This document shows, piece by piece, positions 18,652 to 28,127 of a stretch of 64,000 bases of DNA (position 1 is the first letter of the stretch; the number at the start of each line of letters is the position of its first letter). The stretch comes from Bradyrhizobium monzae (GTDB taxonomy: Bacteria; Pseudomonadota; Alphaproteobacteria; Rhizobiales; Xanthobacteraceae). The stretch covers positions 558,001-622,000 of the forward strand of contig NZ_JAIRDQ010000002.1 of the NCBI RefSeq assembly GCF_021458635.1, read 5' to 3'. The notes beneath the pieces were generated by a model. That model ran no database searches. It was not told where the DNA came from and saw only the letters and a program-made list of their open reading frames with translations. The position numbers were made by a program, and so were the translations under genes.

Positions 18652-20994
18652 CTACCATTTGAACGCCGCCGAGATCTCGTAGGTCCGCGGCGCGCCCAGC
18701 AGGACCTGGTCGGGATAAAACGGGTCGCCCCAGATCGCGTAGCGCTTGTCGGTGAAGTTGCGCACCCGAAACGTCAGGCGGGCCTGATTGACCGCATTGA
18801 ACACCGTCTTGGGGATGTCGACGAAGGCGTAGACATCGCCGACCGTATAGGCATTCATGATTACGGTGTTGGCGTCGGTGTTGTAGCGGTCGCCGACATG
18901 GCGGCCGGTGATGCCGACCTCTACCGGCCACAGCGTGAAGAAGCGCCAGGACGCACCGGCATTGGCGACAATGCGCGGCACGTTCGGCGGTGTGTTGCCG
19001 GAGAACGAGCCACCGGCAAAGTCGTAGTCGGCATAGCGCGCATCGACATAGGCGATGTTGCCCCAGAGACGCAAAGGCTCGATCGGGCGGATCGATCCGG
19101 CAAGCTCGACACCCTTCGATTCCTGCCGCCCGGCGATGTTGAGCGTCTGGCCGCCGGCTGCCGCGTAGACGTTCTTGCGCACGATATCGTAGGCCGAGAA
19201 CGACCACTCCGCCCTGTTATCCCACAACAAATGCCTGACGCCGGTCTCATATGTGCGTGCGGTCGTCAGGTCCAGGTTCTGGGTCGGTGCAAGCAGGAAG
19301 ATGTTGTTGGCCGAGATATCCGCGCCGGTGGCGTACTGGCTGAAGAAGGTCAGGCCGGGAACGGCTTCCCAGGTGTAGCCGATGCGGCCGGTGACGGGCG
19401 TCCAGGAGTTCGAGAAGGGGAAACCCTCGTTCTCCAAACCGCTGACGTCGGTCGAATTGCGGTCGAGTCCGATATGTTCGACGCGCAGACCACCGATCAG
19501 CGCGAACGTCCGCGTCAGCCTCAGCCGGTCCTCGAACGACAGAGCCTCGTTGTCGATACGAGCAGTCTGCTGCTTGGTCGTGAGCGTGCCGTAGAAGCCA
19601 CGGTCGAAATCGACCAGCGGGACGAAATCATTCGGAAAATTTGCGGCACCCGGCCTGACGAAGTCGAGGTAACTCGACGACAGCGTCGTGACCATGCGAT
19701 TGTCGAAGCCCGCGATGTTGGCATCCCAGACCAGATCGGTGATGTTGCCGACGAGGCGCTGGCTGTGCGCAACATAGAAGCGCTCGCGATAGACCTTGTT
19801 ATTCGTGGAATCGAACGCCTCGATCTCGTTGTTGAACCAGGTGCGCTCGGCACCATAGCCATAGGCCTGACTTTTTAGCGTCAAGTCGGGCGCCAGCTTC
19901 AGCTCGAATCCGCCGCGCAGCCACACCTCTTGGGCCACGTTCTTGTTGTCCAGGACGTTGTAGTTGGCGTTGAAGGTACGATCGTCGATCGTGACGGCCC
20001 CGAGATCAGTCCTGTTGAAGTAGCTGCCGGAGACGATCCCGGTCGTCGCATGCGAGCCGCTGAAGGCCACCGGCACCAATGGCGCGCCCCAATAGGCCTT
20101 GGAGCGGTCCTCGAGATACTCGATCGCGCCCCAGACCTTGAGGCTGTCGGAGATGCGGTAATTGAGCTGGCCGGAGACGTCGAGCGTTTTGGTGCTGGTG
20201 TCGTCGGCAAAGCCGTTGAGCGTGGAGCGGCTGACGTCGAAGCGGTAGTCGAGCCCCTCGACACTGGTGCTGCCGCCCGAGCCGTAATGTGCGCGGAACG
20301 AATTGAGCGAGTCCCAGGAGAAGTCCGCTTCGTTCCGGATCGGCCCGGTGTGCGGCCGCTTGGTGACCAAGTTGATCGCGCCGCCAGCGGCGCCCTCGCC
20401 CGAGATCAGCGAGGCCGGCCCTTTCAGGATTTCCACCGCTTCGAGATTGGCCGTGTCCATGACCCGCGAGGTCATGTTCTGCGGGCCGATCTTGATGCCG
20501 TTGTAGAGTGTGTTGATCTGGCTGTTGGTGAAGCCGCGCATCGAGAAGGCCGAAGGCTCGGCCGGATTGTCGCCGGCGGTGACGCCAACCGCGCCCTGGG
20601 CGACGTCGGAGACGGTGCGGTAGCCCTGCTCGCGGATGGTCTCGGCGGAGATCACCTCGACGGTCGCGGGCGTCTCGCGCACGGTCAGGCCGAGGCGCGA
20701 GGCGCTCTCGGCGACCGCGTTGCTGTTGAGCGGAGTCTGCACTATGGCATTTGGCACGAGCGGCTTAGGCGCGGCTGCGGCCGGCCTGCGCGCTGCCGTC
20801 CGGCGTGCGCTTGCCGCGTCCCGGCCGGTCGGCTTGGCTCGCTTGCGGGATTGCGGCGGCGAGACCTCCACCGCAGGCAGCGGCTCGCGGGCCTGCTGTG
20901 CCAACACGGCTGGCATGTCGATAGCAGCAAAAGATGCGAGAGCGGCGGACGCGAGCAAAAAGCGGCGTGGCCGTACAATACGGATAGAAGACAC
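18652..20994 (-). CDS. TonB-dependent receptor under cobalamin riboswitch control
   Basis: Outer-membrane active transporter of 780 residues. It has a signal peptide (about residues 1-32, ending AVLAQQ), a TonB-box-like segment (LPAVEVS), a plug domain (TPATVEVISAETIREQG to SGEGAAGGAINLVTKRP) and a 22-strand barrel ending in an aromatic residue (AAFKW). By plug and barrel motifs it resembles FhuA/FoxA-type siderophore receptors more than classic BtuB. The start is GTG at 20994. A cobalamin riboswitch lies about 130 nt upstream on the same strand, so the receptor is expected to be shut down when B12 is plentiful. It probably imports a corrinoid or a cobalt chelate; a siderophore is the alternative. 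Confidence 0.87.
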   Translation of the reverse strand: MSSIRIVRPRRFLLASAALASFAAIDMPAVLAQQAREPLPAVEVSPPQSRKRAKPTGRDAASARRTAARRPAAAAPKPLVPNAIVQTPLNSNAVAESASRLGLTVRETPATVEVISAETIREQGYRTVSDVAQGAVGVTAGDNPAEPSAFSMRGFTNSQINTLYNGIKIGPQNMTSRVMDTANLEAVEILKGPASLISGEGAAGGAINLVTKRPHTGPIRNEADFSWDSLNSFRAHYGSGGSTSVEGLDYRFDVSRSTLNGFADDTSTKTLDVSGQLNYRISDSLKVWGAIEYLEDRSKAYWGAPLVPVAFSGSHATTGIVSGSYFNRTDLGAVTIDDRTFNANYNVLDNKNVAQEVWLRGGFELKLAPDLTLKSQAYGYGAERTWFNNEIEAFDSTNNKVYRERFYVAHSQRLVGNITDLVWDANIAGFDNRMVTTLSSSYLDFVRPGAANFPNDFVPLVDFDRGFYGTLTTKQQTARIDNEALSFEDRLRLTRTFALIGGLRVEHIGLDRNSTDVSGLENEGFPFSNSWTPVTGRIGYTWEAVPGLTFFSQYATGADISANNIFLLAPTQNLDLTTARTYETGVRHLLWDNRAEWSFSAYDIVRKNVYAAAGGQTLNIAGRQESKGVELAGSIRPIEPLRLWGNIAYVDARYADYDFAGGSFSGNTPPNVPRIVANAGASWRFFTLWPVEVGITGRHVGDRYNTDANTVIMNAYTVGDVYAFVDIPKTVFNAVNQARLTFRVRNFTDKRYAIWGDPFYPDQVLLGAPRTYEISAAFKW

Positions 20995-21123
20995 GGTCTT
21001 GGACCTCGGCGTGACGTCAGTGGCACGTCACCGCGAACCAAGGTCCCATCTTCCGGCTTTCAGCCTTCCGATGAAGCCGAATGTCTGTACTCCCCGACCG
21101 ACATCTTCGCGTGTGACCACGGC

Positions 21124-21298
21124 TGACGGCAGGTCTCCTGGCTCGCGGGTCGTGACCGCTTCGTCGCCTTCCCGGGACCGAGGACCCAGTGGCTTCTGAC
21201 GAAGGATTCACCGCTTACAGTTGCGGGGGCAGCTACGGCATTGGGGACAATGTCCCCGCACCGCATTCCCTTTTCATCCCCTCTCGGGGAAACCGTCA
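21124..21298 (-). promoter_or_regulatory. Cobalamin riboswitch upstream of the TonB receptor
   Basis: Read on the minus strand, the region has the B12-box AGCCAGGAGACCTGCC (21143-21128), the GCTGCCCCCGCAACTG core near 21234-21219, GCCACTGG, and GGGAATGCGGTGCGGGG near the 5' end. A closing helix P1 forms between TGACGG (21298-21293) and CCGTCA (21129-21124). Size and order match adenosylcobalamin aptamers. The aptamer precedes the receptor start by about 130 nt and would repress receptor and PepSY genes when cobalamin binds. Confidence 0.93.
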
Positions 21299-21302
21299 AA
21301 GC

Positions 21303-21332
21303 CATCTAGGATTACGGCGAAGACAGAGTCAA
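21303..21332 (-). promoter_or_regulatory. Candidate promoter of the first B12-riboswitch transcript
   Basis: On the minus strand TTGACT (21332-21327) and TAGATG (21308-21303) are separated by 18 nt. The predicted start of transcription, near 21296-21298, falls at the 5' end of the riboswitch P1 helix, which supports both calls. Confidence 0.5.
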
Positions 21333-21385
21333 TGTGCCCGTTGCGGCGATAATGCCACAGCGGCCAACTTCCTTGGGAGATCTGC

Positions 21386-21958
21386 ATGGAAGGCGAGACC
21401 TTCCTCTGGCTGATACGGCATGCCCCCGTCGACGGCGTCAAAGGGACGATCCACGCCGCCGACGCGCCGGCCGATCTCGGTGATCGCGCGCAGCTGGACG
21501 CGCTGCGACGGTGCCTGCCGCGGGATGTGGTGAGCTATGCCAGCCCGGCGCGGCGTACGGTCGAGACGGCGCGGGCGCTGGGGCTCGCGCCGGCGTTGCT
21601 GCCCGAATTCGGCGAGCAGGATTTTGGCGACTGGACCGGCCGGCGGCACGACGAGCTCGCGGCGAGCGGAGGCCAGGCCTATGCGCAATTCTGGAGCGAT
21701 CCGGCGCACGGACGGCCGCCAGGCGGCGAAAGCTTCGAGGATCAGGTCGCGCGCGTGCGACTGGGACTAGTGCGGATCGGCGCAGGTCACGCAACGTTCG
21801 TGGTGCATTCCGGCACCATCCGCGCCGTGCTCTGCATCGCGCTCGACCTGACGCCAGAAGCCGCCTTGCGCTTCGTGATCGATCCGCTGTCGCTCACCCG
21901 GATCGACCGGCTCGCAACCGGCTGGCGCGTCATCTCCGTCAATCAGCGCACGGACTAG
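21386..21958 (+). CDS. cobC: Alpha-ribazole phosphatase-like histidine phosphatase
   Basis: A 190-residue histidine-phosphatase-superfamily protein, probably removing phosphate from alpha-ribazole-5'-phosphate or adenosylcobalamin-5'-phosphate in the lower-ligand branch. The catalytic motif is Arg11-His12-Ala13 (RHAP, where RHG is usual). Arg56 (SPARRT), Glu77 (PEFGEQDFG) and His141 (VVHSGTI) complete the site. It is transcribed divergently from the riboswitch-controlled receptor, and ends tail-to-tail with cobT: the two stop codons share the palindrome CTAG at 21955-21958. Assignment to cobalamin metabolism rests on family motif plus location. Confidence 0.83.
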   Translation: MEGETFLWLIRHAPVDGVKGTIHAADAPADLGDRAQLDALRRCLPRDVVSYASPARRTVETARALGLAPALLPEFGEQDFGDWTGRRHDELAASGGQAYAQFWSDPAHGRPPGGESFEDQVARVRLGLVRIGAGHATFVVHSGTIRAVLCIALDLTPEAALRFVIDPLSLTRIDRLATGWRVISVNQRTD

Positions 21959-23007
21959 GACGGCCGATCCGGCACATTGGCCTGCGCGAACGTCGCCATG
22001 TCGTTGTGAAGGCTGCAGGCCGATCGCACCAGCGGCAGCGCGATCGCGGCGCCCGATCCCTCGCCAAGCCTGAGATCGAGGCTGATCAGCGGCTGCACGT
22101 TCAGCGCGCGCAGCACCAGCCGGTGCCCCTGCTCCGCCGATTGATGCGAGGCGAGCTGGAACGGTTGGCACGACGGGTTCAGCCGCACGGCCGCGAGCGC
22201 GGCAACCGAGACGATGAAACCGTCGATCAGCACGGGAATGCGCGCCTGCGCGGCCGCGATGATCGCGCCGGAGATGGCCGCGATCTCGAGGCCGCCCACG
22301 GCGCACAGGATCTTTTCGGGCTTTGCACCCGCAACGGCATGACGCGCAATCGCCGCATCGATCACGCGCGCCTTGTGCGCACGGCCTGCCGCATCGACAC
22401 CGGTCCCCGTCCCCGCGATTTCCCCGGCGCTGATGCCAAGCAGGCTCGCAGCGATCGCCGCCGAGGCCGTGGTGTTGCCGATGCCCATCTCGCCGAAGAT
22501 CAGCAGATCGGGCTGATGGGCCTTCGCCCGCGCCACTGCGCGCTGGCCAGCCTTGAAGGCGAATGCCAGCTCCGCCGGCGTCAGCGCAGCCTCGACGCTG
22601 AAATCACTTGTGCCAAGGCGCGGTTTGTCCGTGACGATGCCCGGAATCGCCGTCTCCGCCAGTGTGCCGGCATCGACGACCTCGAGGGTCGAGCCGAGAT
22701 CGCGCGCCAGCACCGAGATCGCGGCGCCGCCCGCGGCAAAATTCGCCATCATCGCGATGGTCACCGCTTGCGGATAGGCCGACACGCCTTGGGCCACGAT
22801 GCCGTGATCACCAGCGAAGATGATGATCGGCACGCGCGCGGCGCGAGGGCGTTCAGTCGCCTGCAAGCCGGCAAGCTCGATCGCGAGCTGCTCGAGCCGG
22901 CCGAGCGCGCCGGTCGGTTTGGTCAGTTGCGCCTGCCGCGCGATCGCGGCCTCCCGATGGGCGGCAGATATCTCGGGGCATTTCTGGGTGACCCAATCAG
23001 GGAGCAT
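21955..23007 (-). CDS. cobT: Nicotinate-nucleotide--dimethylbenzimidazole phosphoribosyltransferase
   Basis: A 350-residue enzyme that makes alpha-ribazole-5'-phosphate from DMB and nicotinate mononucleotide (named CobU in Pseudomonas denitrificans usage). Recognisable segments are KPTGALGRLE, FAGDHGI, GEMGIGNTT, GTGTGVD and the catalytic Glu in RLGEGSGAA near the C-terminus. The ATG at 23007 was chosen because the longer open frame to 23115 lies over cobF. It starts 10 nt after the cobF stop and is the final gene of the leftward riboswitch operon. Its substrate DMB would come from BluB at 42528-43160. Confidence 0.95.
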   Translation of the reverse strand: MLPDWVTQKCPEISAAHREAAIARQAQLTKPTGALGRLEQLAIELAGLQATERPRAARVPIIIFAGDHGIVAQGVSAYPQAVTIAMMANFAAGGAAISVLARDLGSTLEVVDAGTLAETAIPGIVTDKPRLGTSDFSVEAALTPAELAFAFKAGQRAVARAKAHQPDLLIFGEMGIGNTTASAAIAASLLGISAGEIAGTGTGVDAAGRAHKARVIDAAIARHAVAGAKPEKILCAVGGLEIAAISGAIIAAAQARIPVLIDGFIVSVAALAAVRLNPSCQPFQLASHQSAEQGHRLVLRALNVQPLISLDLRLGEGSGAAIALPLVRSACSLHNDMATFAQANVPDRPS

Positions 23008-23017
23008 GCTGCCTCGC

Positions 23018-23767
23018 TTATGGCCTGCGCTTGAGAATGTAACTGTCCATGATCCAGCCGTGCCGCTCGCGCGCGGCCTGCCGCGATGCGACGATGCGCG
23101 CTCCCACCTCGGCAAGCCGGCCGGACATGATGACCTGATCGGCCATGCCGAGATAGGCGCCCCACCAGATGTGAAGGCCTTCCGGGTCGAGCGACTGGAA
23201 CGCGGTGCCGCCGTCGAGCATCACAACGATCGTATCGACGCCCACCGGCCAGCCGCCTTCGCGCAGGCGGCGTCCCGTCGTCACCAGAAACGGCTCGCCG
23301 ATATCGTTGAGCGGCAGCGCATGCGCCGCGCACAGCGCCTGGATCGAGGTGATGCCGGGCACGACCTCGATGTCGGGCAAGGGGTTGAGCCGCCGCGCGA
23401 TGCGCAGCGAGGAATCGTACAGCGAGGGATCGCCCCAGATCAGCAGCGCGACCTTACCGTCACCGCCGAGATGATCAGCGATGGCCTGCGACCAGGTCGC
23501 GGCGACGGCGTCGTGCCAATCGTCCACGCCCTTGCGGTAATCGGTCTCGCCCGCGTCGCGCACGGGAAGATCGAACTCGGCAATGCGCGTGGTGTCGCTG
23601 GTGAGCACATCCGCGCAGATCGTACGCCTGAGATCGGCAAGATCGGATTTTGCTGTCCCCTTGCGCGGGATCAGGACGAGATCGGCGGCGTTTATGGCGC
23701 CAATCGCAGCGCGGGTGAGCTGCCCGGGATCGCCGCAGCCGATGCCGATCAGAGAGAGCGTCATCAT
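23018..23767 (-). CDS. cobF: Precorrin-6A synthase (deacetylating)
   Basis: A 249-residue SAM-dependent methyltransferase of the aerobic pathway: methylates C-1 of precorrin-5 with loss of the extruded acetyl group. It has the tetrapyrrole methylase start (LSLIGIGCGDPGQLT) and the VVPGITSIQALCA and LWGDPSLYDSS segments. CobF exists only in the oxygen-dependent route, so it fixes the pathway type. The start is ATG 23767 or 23764; both overlap the cobA stop, so translation is coupled. Confidence 0.94.
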   Translation of the reverse strand: MMTLSLIGIGCGDPGQLTRAAIGAINAADLVLIPRKGTAKSDLADLRRTICADVLTSDTTRIAEFDLPVRDAGETDYRKGVDDWHDAVAATWSQAIADHLGGDGKVALLIWGDPSLYDSSLRIARRLNPLPDIEVVPGITSIQALCAAHALPLNDIGEPFLVTTGRRLREGGWPVGVDTIVVMLDGGTAFQSLDPEGLHIWWGAYLGMADQVIMSGRLAEVGARIVASRQAARERHGWIMDSYILKRRP

Positions 23768-24495
23768 GACGATCCGCCCTCCGCCAGCGCGCCGAACATG
23801 ATTACGGCCGCAGTGGAGGCCGCACCGCCGCGCGCGAGCTGCTCGGCAAGCTCGGCAATGGTGGTGCGCACCAGCCGCTCGTCGGGACGGCCGAGGGACT
23901 CGGCGAACAGCGCCGGCGTGCTCGGTGAGAGGCCGTGCTCGACCAGTTTCGCGACCAGCGCCGGAAAAGTACGCCGTCCCATATAGACCACGGTCGTCGC
24001 ATCAGGATCGGCCAGCGCCGCCCAGTTCAAATTCTGCGGCAGCTCACCGGTGACATCGGCCCCGGTCACGAACTGCACCCGGCGCGAGGTATGTCGGCGC
24101 GTCAGGGGAATGCCGGCTCGCGCCGCAGCGACGCAGGCCGAGGTGACGCCCGGAATGATCTCGTAGCCGATACCGGCCTCGCGCAGCGTCTCCAGCTCTT
24201 CCTCGAGCCGGCCAAAAATGCCGGCATCGCCCGACTTCAGCCGGACCACGCGCACGCCCGTGGCAGCGTAGTCGACCAGCAGGCGGTTGACGTGGTGTTG
24301 TTTCGTCGATGGGCGCCCTGCCCGTTTTCCGACCGCGACGAGATTGGCGCCCGGACGCGCGAGGTCGAGGATCGCGCCGGAGGCGAGATCGTCATAGAGC
24401 ACGACGTCGGCCTCGCGCAGCCGCGCGGCGCCCTTGAGCGTGAGCAATTCAGGATCGCCGGGCCCGGCGGAGATGAAGGAGACGAAGCCGCTCAC
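23764..24495 (-). CDS. cobA: Uroporphyrinogen-III C-methyltransferase
   Basis: A 243-residue SAM-dependent enzyme that makes precorrin-2 from uroporphyrinogen III, the branch point into corrinoids and siroheme. Typical motifs are ISAGPGDPELLTLKGA, YDDL, RLKSGDAGIFGR and PGVTSACVAAARAGIPLTRR. There is no CysG-type dehydrogenase domain, so it is the short CobA form. The start is GTG at 24495, overlapping the cobB stop as GTGA. Lies inside the riboswitch operon between cobB and cobF. Confidence 0.95.
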   Translation of the reverse strand: MSGFVSFISAGPGDPELLTLKGAARLREADVVLYDDLASGAILDLARPGANLVAVGKRAGRPSTKQHHVNRLLVDYAATGVRVVRLKSGDAGIFGRLEEELETLREAGIGYEIIPGVTSACVAAARAGIPLTRRHTSRRVQFVTGADVTGELPQNLNWAALADPDATTVVYMGRRTFPALVAKLVEHGLSPSTPALFAESLGRPDERLVRTTIAELAEQLARGGAASTAAVIMFGALAEGGSS

Positions 24496-25802
24496 CTGTC
24501 CTCCGCGATCAGATGGAAGAACGTGCCGGTCGCGTGGCCGCGCCGCGAGCCGGTTTCGGCGATGATCGCACCCGTTGCGTCGTGCACGACCGCCAGCGGC
24601 GTATCAGGCTGGACGACGATCGTCGAATAGTGGAATTCATGCCCGCGCAGGCGCGCACCAATTCGATGGCCCGGCATGGGAGCAGCGAGCGCGGCGAGAC
24701 GATAGCCCAGATGCATGCGGCGCTTGGCAAAGCTCGTCTCCAGTCCGAGCAGGCCCGTCATCTCATGACTGATACCGTCGGCATCGGTCAAAGCAGTTCC
24801 CAGCACCATATACCCCCCGCATTCGCCGTGCACGGGTCGTGTCTCGGCGAAGGCGCGCAGGCCGCTGCGGAAGCGCTTATTGGCGGCGATCTTGCCGGCA
24901 TGAAGCTCCGGGTAGCCGCCGGGCAACCAGCACACGTCGGCGTTCGCGTCGGGCGCTTCATCCGCAAGCGGCGAGAACGTCGAGATCTCGGCGCCCGCCG
25001 CACGCCAGGCTTCCAGCATATGCGGATAGACGAAGGAGAACGCGGCATCGCGGGCGAGTGCAATGCGTTGCCCCGGCGGCGTCACGTTCAGGCCGTTCGC
25101 CACTGTTTGCGCAGGCCACGCGGCCGCGGATCGCAGCACTGCATCGAGGTCGACACGCCCTGAGACAAAGCGCGCGGCCTCGTCGATCAGTTGTCCGATC
25201 TCGGCCTGCTCCTCGGCCTGCACCAGGCCGAGATGCCGCTTGGGCAGGCTGATCTCGGCATGACGCGGCAGCGCGCCGAACACGGCGATGCCGGAATCAT
25301 TGAGCGCGCGCCGTACGAGGTCTTCATGACGCGGGCTGGCGACGCGATTGAGCACCACGCCGGCAAGGCGCACGCCGGGGCGGTAGTCGCGAAGACCCGC
25401 GGCAATCGCCGCCGCCGTCTGCGCCTGTCCGGAGGGGTCGATCACCAGCACCACCGGCCATCCCAGCATCTCCGCGATGTCAGCGGTGGCGCCGGTGCCG
25501 GAGACGCCGCGCGCGGCAACGCCGTCGAACAGGCCCATCGAGCCCTCAGCAAGCACGATGTCGGCATCAGTGCCCCGGCTGACGAGATGTTCGATCATGG
25601 CGCGGTCCATCGCCCAGCTATCGACGTTCACTGAGGCGCGGCCTGTGGCGGCGGCATGGAAGGCGGGATCGATGTAGTCGGGGCCGCTCTTGAAACACTG
25701 CACGCGCAATCCGCGATGGCGCCAGGCGCGCGCGAGCGCCAGCGTCAGCGTGGTCTTGCCGACGCCGGAGGCCGGCGCGGAGATGACGAGGCCGGCCGGC
25801 AT
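24492..25802 (-). CDS. cobB: Cobyrinate (hydrogenobyrinate) a,c-diamide synthase
   Basis: A 436-residue glutamine- and ATP-dependent amidotransferase that amidates the a and c side chains before cobalt insertion in the aerobic route. The N-terminal P-loop SAPASGVGKTTLT and SGPDYIDPAFH form the synthetase domain. The C-terminal glutaminase has the nucleophile Cys in HGECGGYMVLG. I use ATG 25802, which shares a base with the cobM stop (TGATG); GTG at 25805 is possible. Its product feeds the CobN chelatase encoded in the same operon. Confidence 0.94.
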   Translation of the reverse strand: MPAGLVISAPASGVGKTTLTLALARAWRHRGLRVQCFKSGPDYIDPAFHAAATGRASVNVDSWAMDRAMIEHLVSRGTDADIVLAEGSMGLFDGVAARGVSGTGATADIAEMLGWPVVLVIDPSGQAQTAAAIAAGLRDYRPGVRLAGVVLNRVASPRHEDLVRRALNDSGIAVFGALPRHAEISLPKRHLGLVQAEEQAEIGQLIDEAARFVSGRVDLDAVLRSAAAWPAQTVANGLNVTPPGQRIALARDAAFSFVYPHMLEAWRAAGAEISTFSPLADEAPDANADVCWLPGGYPELHAGKIAANKRFRSGLRAFAETRPVHGECGGYMVLGTALTDADGISHEMTGLLGLETSFAKRRMHLGYRLAALAAPMPGHRIGARLRGHEFHYSTIVVQPDTPLAVVHDATGAIIAETGSRRGHATGTFFHLIAEDR

Positions 25803-26584
25803 CACGATGCCTCCGGAAAACGGGGCTCGGCCCCCACAGGCCGGTAGCGGCGGTCGTAGTCGGCCGCGTAAAGCCGGCTCTCATCGAAATCCGCGGCGCC
25901 CAGCGTCTTGCCGACCAGGATCAGCGCGGTGCGCTCCATCTCGGCGCCAACGGCTGCATCGAGCGTTGCCAGCGTGGCGCGAACAATACGCTGATCCGGC
26001 CAACTCGCGCGCCAGACGATGGCGACCGGGCAATCCGCGCCGTAATGCGGTGTCAGCTCGGCGACGACCTTGCCGAGCAGATGGATCGACAGATGAACGG
26101 CGAGCACCGCGCCCGTCGCGGCGAACGCAGCCAGCTTCTCGCCCTCGGGCATCGCGCTGGCGCGGCCCGGCGTACGCGTCAGCACCACCGACTGGGCAAG
26201 ACCCGGCAAGGTCAGCTCGGCCTCGAGGGCTGCTGCGGCCGCCGAGAAGGACGGCACGCCCGGCGTCACCGTGAAGGGAATGCCAAGCGCGCGCAGGCGG
26301 CGAAGCTGCTCGCCCATCGCCGACCAGATCGAGAGGTCGCCGGAATGCAGCCGCGCGATGTCCTTGCCATCCGCATGCGCCGCGGTGATCTCCGTGATGA
26401 TCTCGTCGAGCGACAGCGGCGCCGTATTGACGATACGCGCACCGCTCGGGCAATGCGCCAGCACGCCCTCGGGTACCAGTGAGCCGGCGTATAGGCAGAC
26501 CGGACAGGCCGCGATCAAATCACGCCCGCGCAAAGTGAGAAGATCGGGGGCGCCCGGCCCGGCGCCGATGAAATGCACCGTCAT
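25802..26584 (-). CDS. cobM: Precorrin-4 C11-methyltransferase
   Basis: A 260-residue tetrapyrrole methylase that methylates C-11 of precorrin-4 to give precorrin-5. Family segments: [41 protein letters not shown] and [22 protein letters not shown]. The ATG at 26584 overlaps the cobE stop as ATGA. Its length is normal for CobM/CbiF. Confidence 0.95.
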   Translation of the reverse strand: MTVHFIGAGPGAPDLLTLRGRDLIAACPVCLYAGSLVPEGVLAHCPSGARIVNTAPLSLDEIITEITAAHADGKDIARLHSGDLSIWSAMGEQLRRLRALGIPFTVTPGVPSFSAAAAALEAELTLPGLAQSVVLTRTPGRASAMPEGEKLAAFAATGAVLAVHLSIHLLGKVVAELTPHYGADCPVAIVWRASWPDQRIVRATLATLDAAVGAEMERTALILVGKTLGAADFDESRLYAADYDRRYRPVGAEPRFPEAS

Positions 26585-26949
26585 GGACCGTCTCCTTCCG
26601 CGATCGCCGCGGTCGCGGTCCGGTCCCGCGAGACCGCGCGCGTCGCGATGAGCCGTGCGCGAGGGCCGGCGGCTGCGAGCGCTGCCGCTTCAGCCACCGA
26701 TCCCGTGCCGAACTTCTCGGTGATCAGCTGCGACTGCGTCGGCGTCGCGATACCGGCTAGCATCTCGGTCGGGACAGCCCTGATCGGCACGCCGCATTCC
26801 CGTGCGAGCTGCTTCAGCGGCTCCGCGTCGGCCTTGTCGCTGATGGTCGCCACCGCCGCGAGACCGTCGGAACCGCCAGCCGCCAGCAGCGCTTCGCGCA
26901 ACGAGGCAAGCGTGACATCCTTTTTGAATCCGAGCCCGGCGACCTTCAT
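26581..26949 (-). CDS. cobE: CobE/CbiG-C family cobalamin biosynthesis protein
   Basis: A 122-residue protein matching the CbiG C-terminal domain ([52 protein letters not shown]). CobE is needed in aerobic corrin synthesis, but its exact biochemical role is not settled; it is thought to assist around the ring-contraction and C-11 methylation steps. The ATG at 26949 overlaps the cobL stop (ATGA). An upstream codon at 26991 lies over cobL and is rejected. Confidence 0.88.
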   Translation of the reverse strand: MKVAGLGFKKDVTLASLREALLAAGGSDGLAAVATISDKADAEPLKQLARECGVPIRAVPTEMLAGIATPTQSQLITEKFGTGSVAEAAALAAAGPRARLIATRAVSRDRTATAAIAEGDGP

Positions 26950-28127
26950 CTCGCCGCGCTCCATTGCACCACAGGGCGCGACGCCTCCCACGACCGATAG
27001 CGGCCGAGCGGGGCAGCATGCGCAATCTCGACCCGCATCAACTCGCCGCCATGGCGCTGGTGCAGCTCGCCGAGCAGCGCCTCCGTTTCGAGCGTGACCG
27101 AATGCGCGACGAGCCGCGTGCCTGGCGAGAGCCGTGACCAGACGGCATCAAACATTGCGATGTCGAGACCTCCGCCGAAGAAGACGGCATCTGGAGCTTC
27201 CAGCGCAGCAAGGGCTTCCGGCGCGCTTCCCGCGATGACGGTGATCCGATGCGCCAGTCCGAACGTGGCAGCATTGCTGCGAATGTTGGCGGCGCGATTT
27301 TCGCGCACCTCGATAGCGATCGCCGTGCCCCTGCACAGCGCCCACTCGACCGAGATCGAGCCCGAACCGGCGCCAATGTCCCACAGCCGTTCGCCCGGAC
27401 GCGGCGCTAGCGCCGAAAGCGCGAGTGCGCGCACCGGCCGCTTGGTGATCTGACCGTCATGAATGAAGAGATCGTCTGATAGTCCCGAGCTGCGCGGAAT
27501 GCCCGGCGCCCCCATCGCCAGCACCGCCACCGAGACCAGATTTCCGGGAGTATCCTCCGCAAAAACATCAGCGCGATGCTGGTCGATATATTCGCGGGGG
27601 CCGCCGAGCGCGGCGAGAGTCCATAAGAGCGAAGCACCCCATCCGCGTTCCGTCAGCCATTTTGCGAGATCGCCGACCGCCTTCGCGTCGCGCACCAAAC
27701 AAATGATGCGCGCATGTCGCGCAAGGTGCGGCACAAGGCGCTCGAACGGCGCAGCATGAAGGCCAAGGCACGTCACAGACTCGAGGCGCCAGCCCAGACG
27801 CGCTGCGGCGAGCGAGAAGGTCGACGGCGCCGAATGCGTAATCCACTCGTCGCTCCCGAGCCTTTCGGCAAGACTTGCGCCGGCGCCGTACCAGAACGGA
27901 TCGCCGGAGGCGAGCACGACCGTTGGTTCGCCACGGCGGCTCAGCACGATCTCTGCATCAAACGGCACCGGCCACGCGCGGCCGCGACGTCCCACATCCG
28001 CAAGCGCAAGATGACGTTCGCCCCCAAAGACAGTTTCCGCGTTGGCTAGCGCCTTTCGACTTGCATCGGACAGCCCGGCAAGGCCATCTTCGCCGATACC
28101 GATGATGGTCAGCCAGGGATCAGCCAT
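26946..28127 (-). CDS. cobL: Precorrin-6Y C5,15-methyltransferase (decarboxylating)
   Basis: A 393-residue bifunctional enzyme. The N-terminal CbiE-like tetrapyrrole methylase begins WLTIIGIGEDGLAGLS. The C-terminal CbiT-like SAM domain has RLWDIGAGSGSISVEWAL. It methylates C-5 and C-15 and decarboxylates the C-12 acetate. The ATG at 28127 is supported by the family N-terminus. That codon overlaps, on the opposite strand, the cobK start at 28126 (shared CATG), so cobL has no private 5' region. It can only be expressed from the long operon transcript reading through antisense to cobK, or from a promoter inside cobK. Confidence 0.94.
   Translation of the reverse strand: MADPWLTIIGIGEDGLAGLSDASRKALANAETVFGGERHLALADVGRRGRAWPVPFDAEIVLSRRGEPTVVLASGDPFWYGAGASLAERLGSDEWITHSAPSTFSLAAARLGWRLESVTCLGLHAAPFERLVPHLARHARIICLVRDAKAVGDLAKWLTERGWGASLLWTLAALGGPREYIDQHRADVFAEDTPGNLVSVAVLAMGAPGIPRSSGLSDDLFIHDGQITKRPVRALALSALAPRPGERLWDIGAGSGSISVEWALCRGTAIAIEVRENRAANIRSNAATFGLAHRITVIAGSAPEALAALEAPDAVFFGGGLDIAMFDAVWSRLSPGTRLVAHSVTLETEALLGELHQRHGGELMRVEIAHAAPLGRYRSWEASRPVVQWSAAR

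Noticed and set aside
28042..28125. Suspected frame or annotation error around cobK because of its reversed orientation
   Set aside because: cobK, cobL and cobJ are each intact with normal family motifs at both ends, so the antisense arrangement is real in this sequence.
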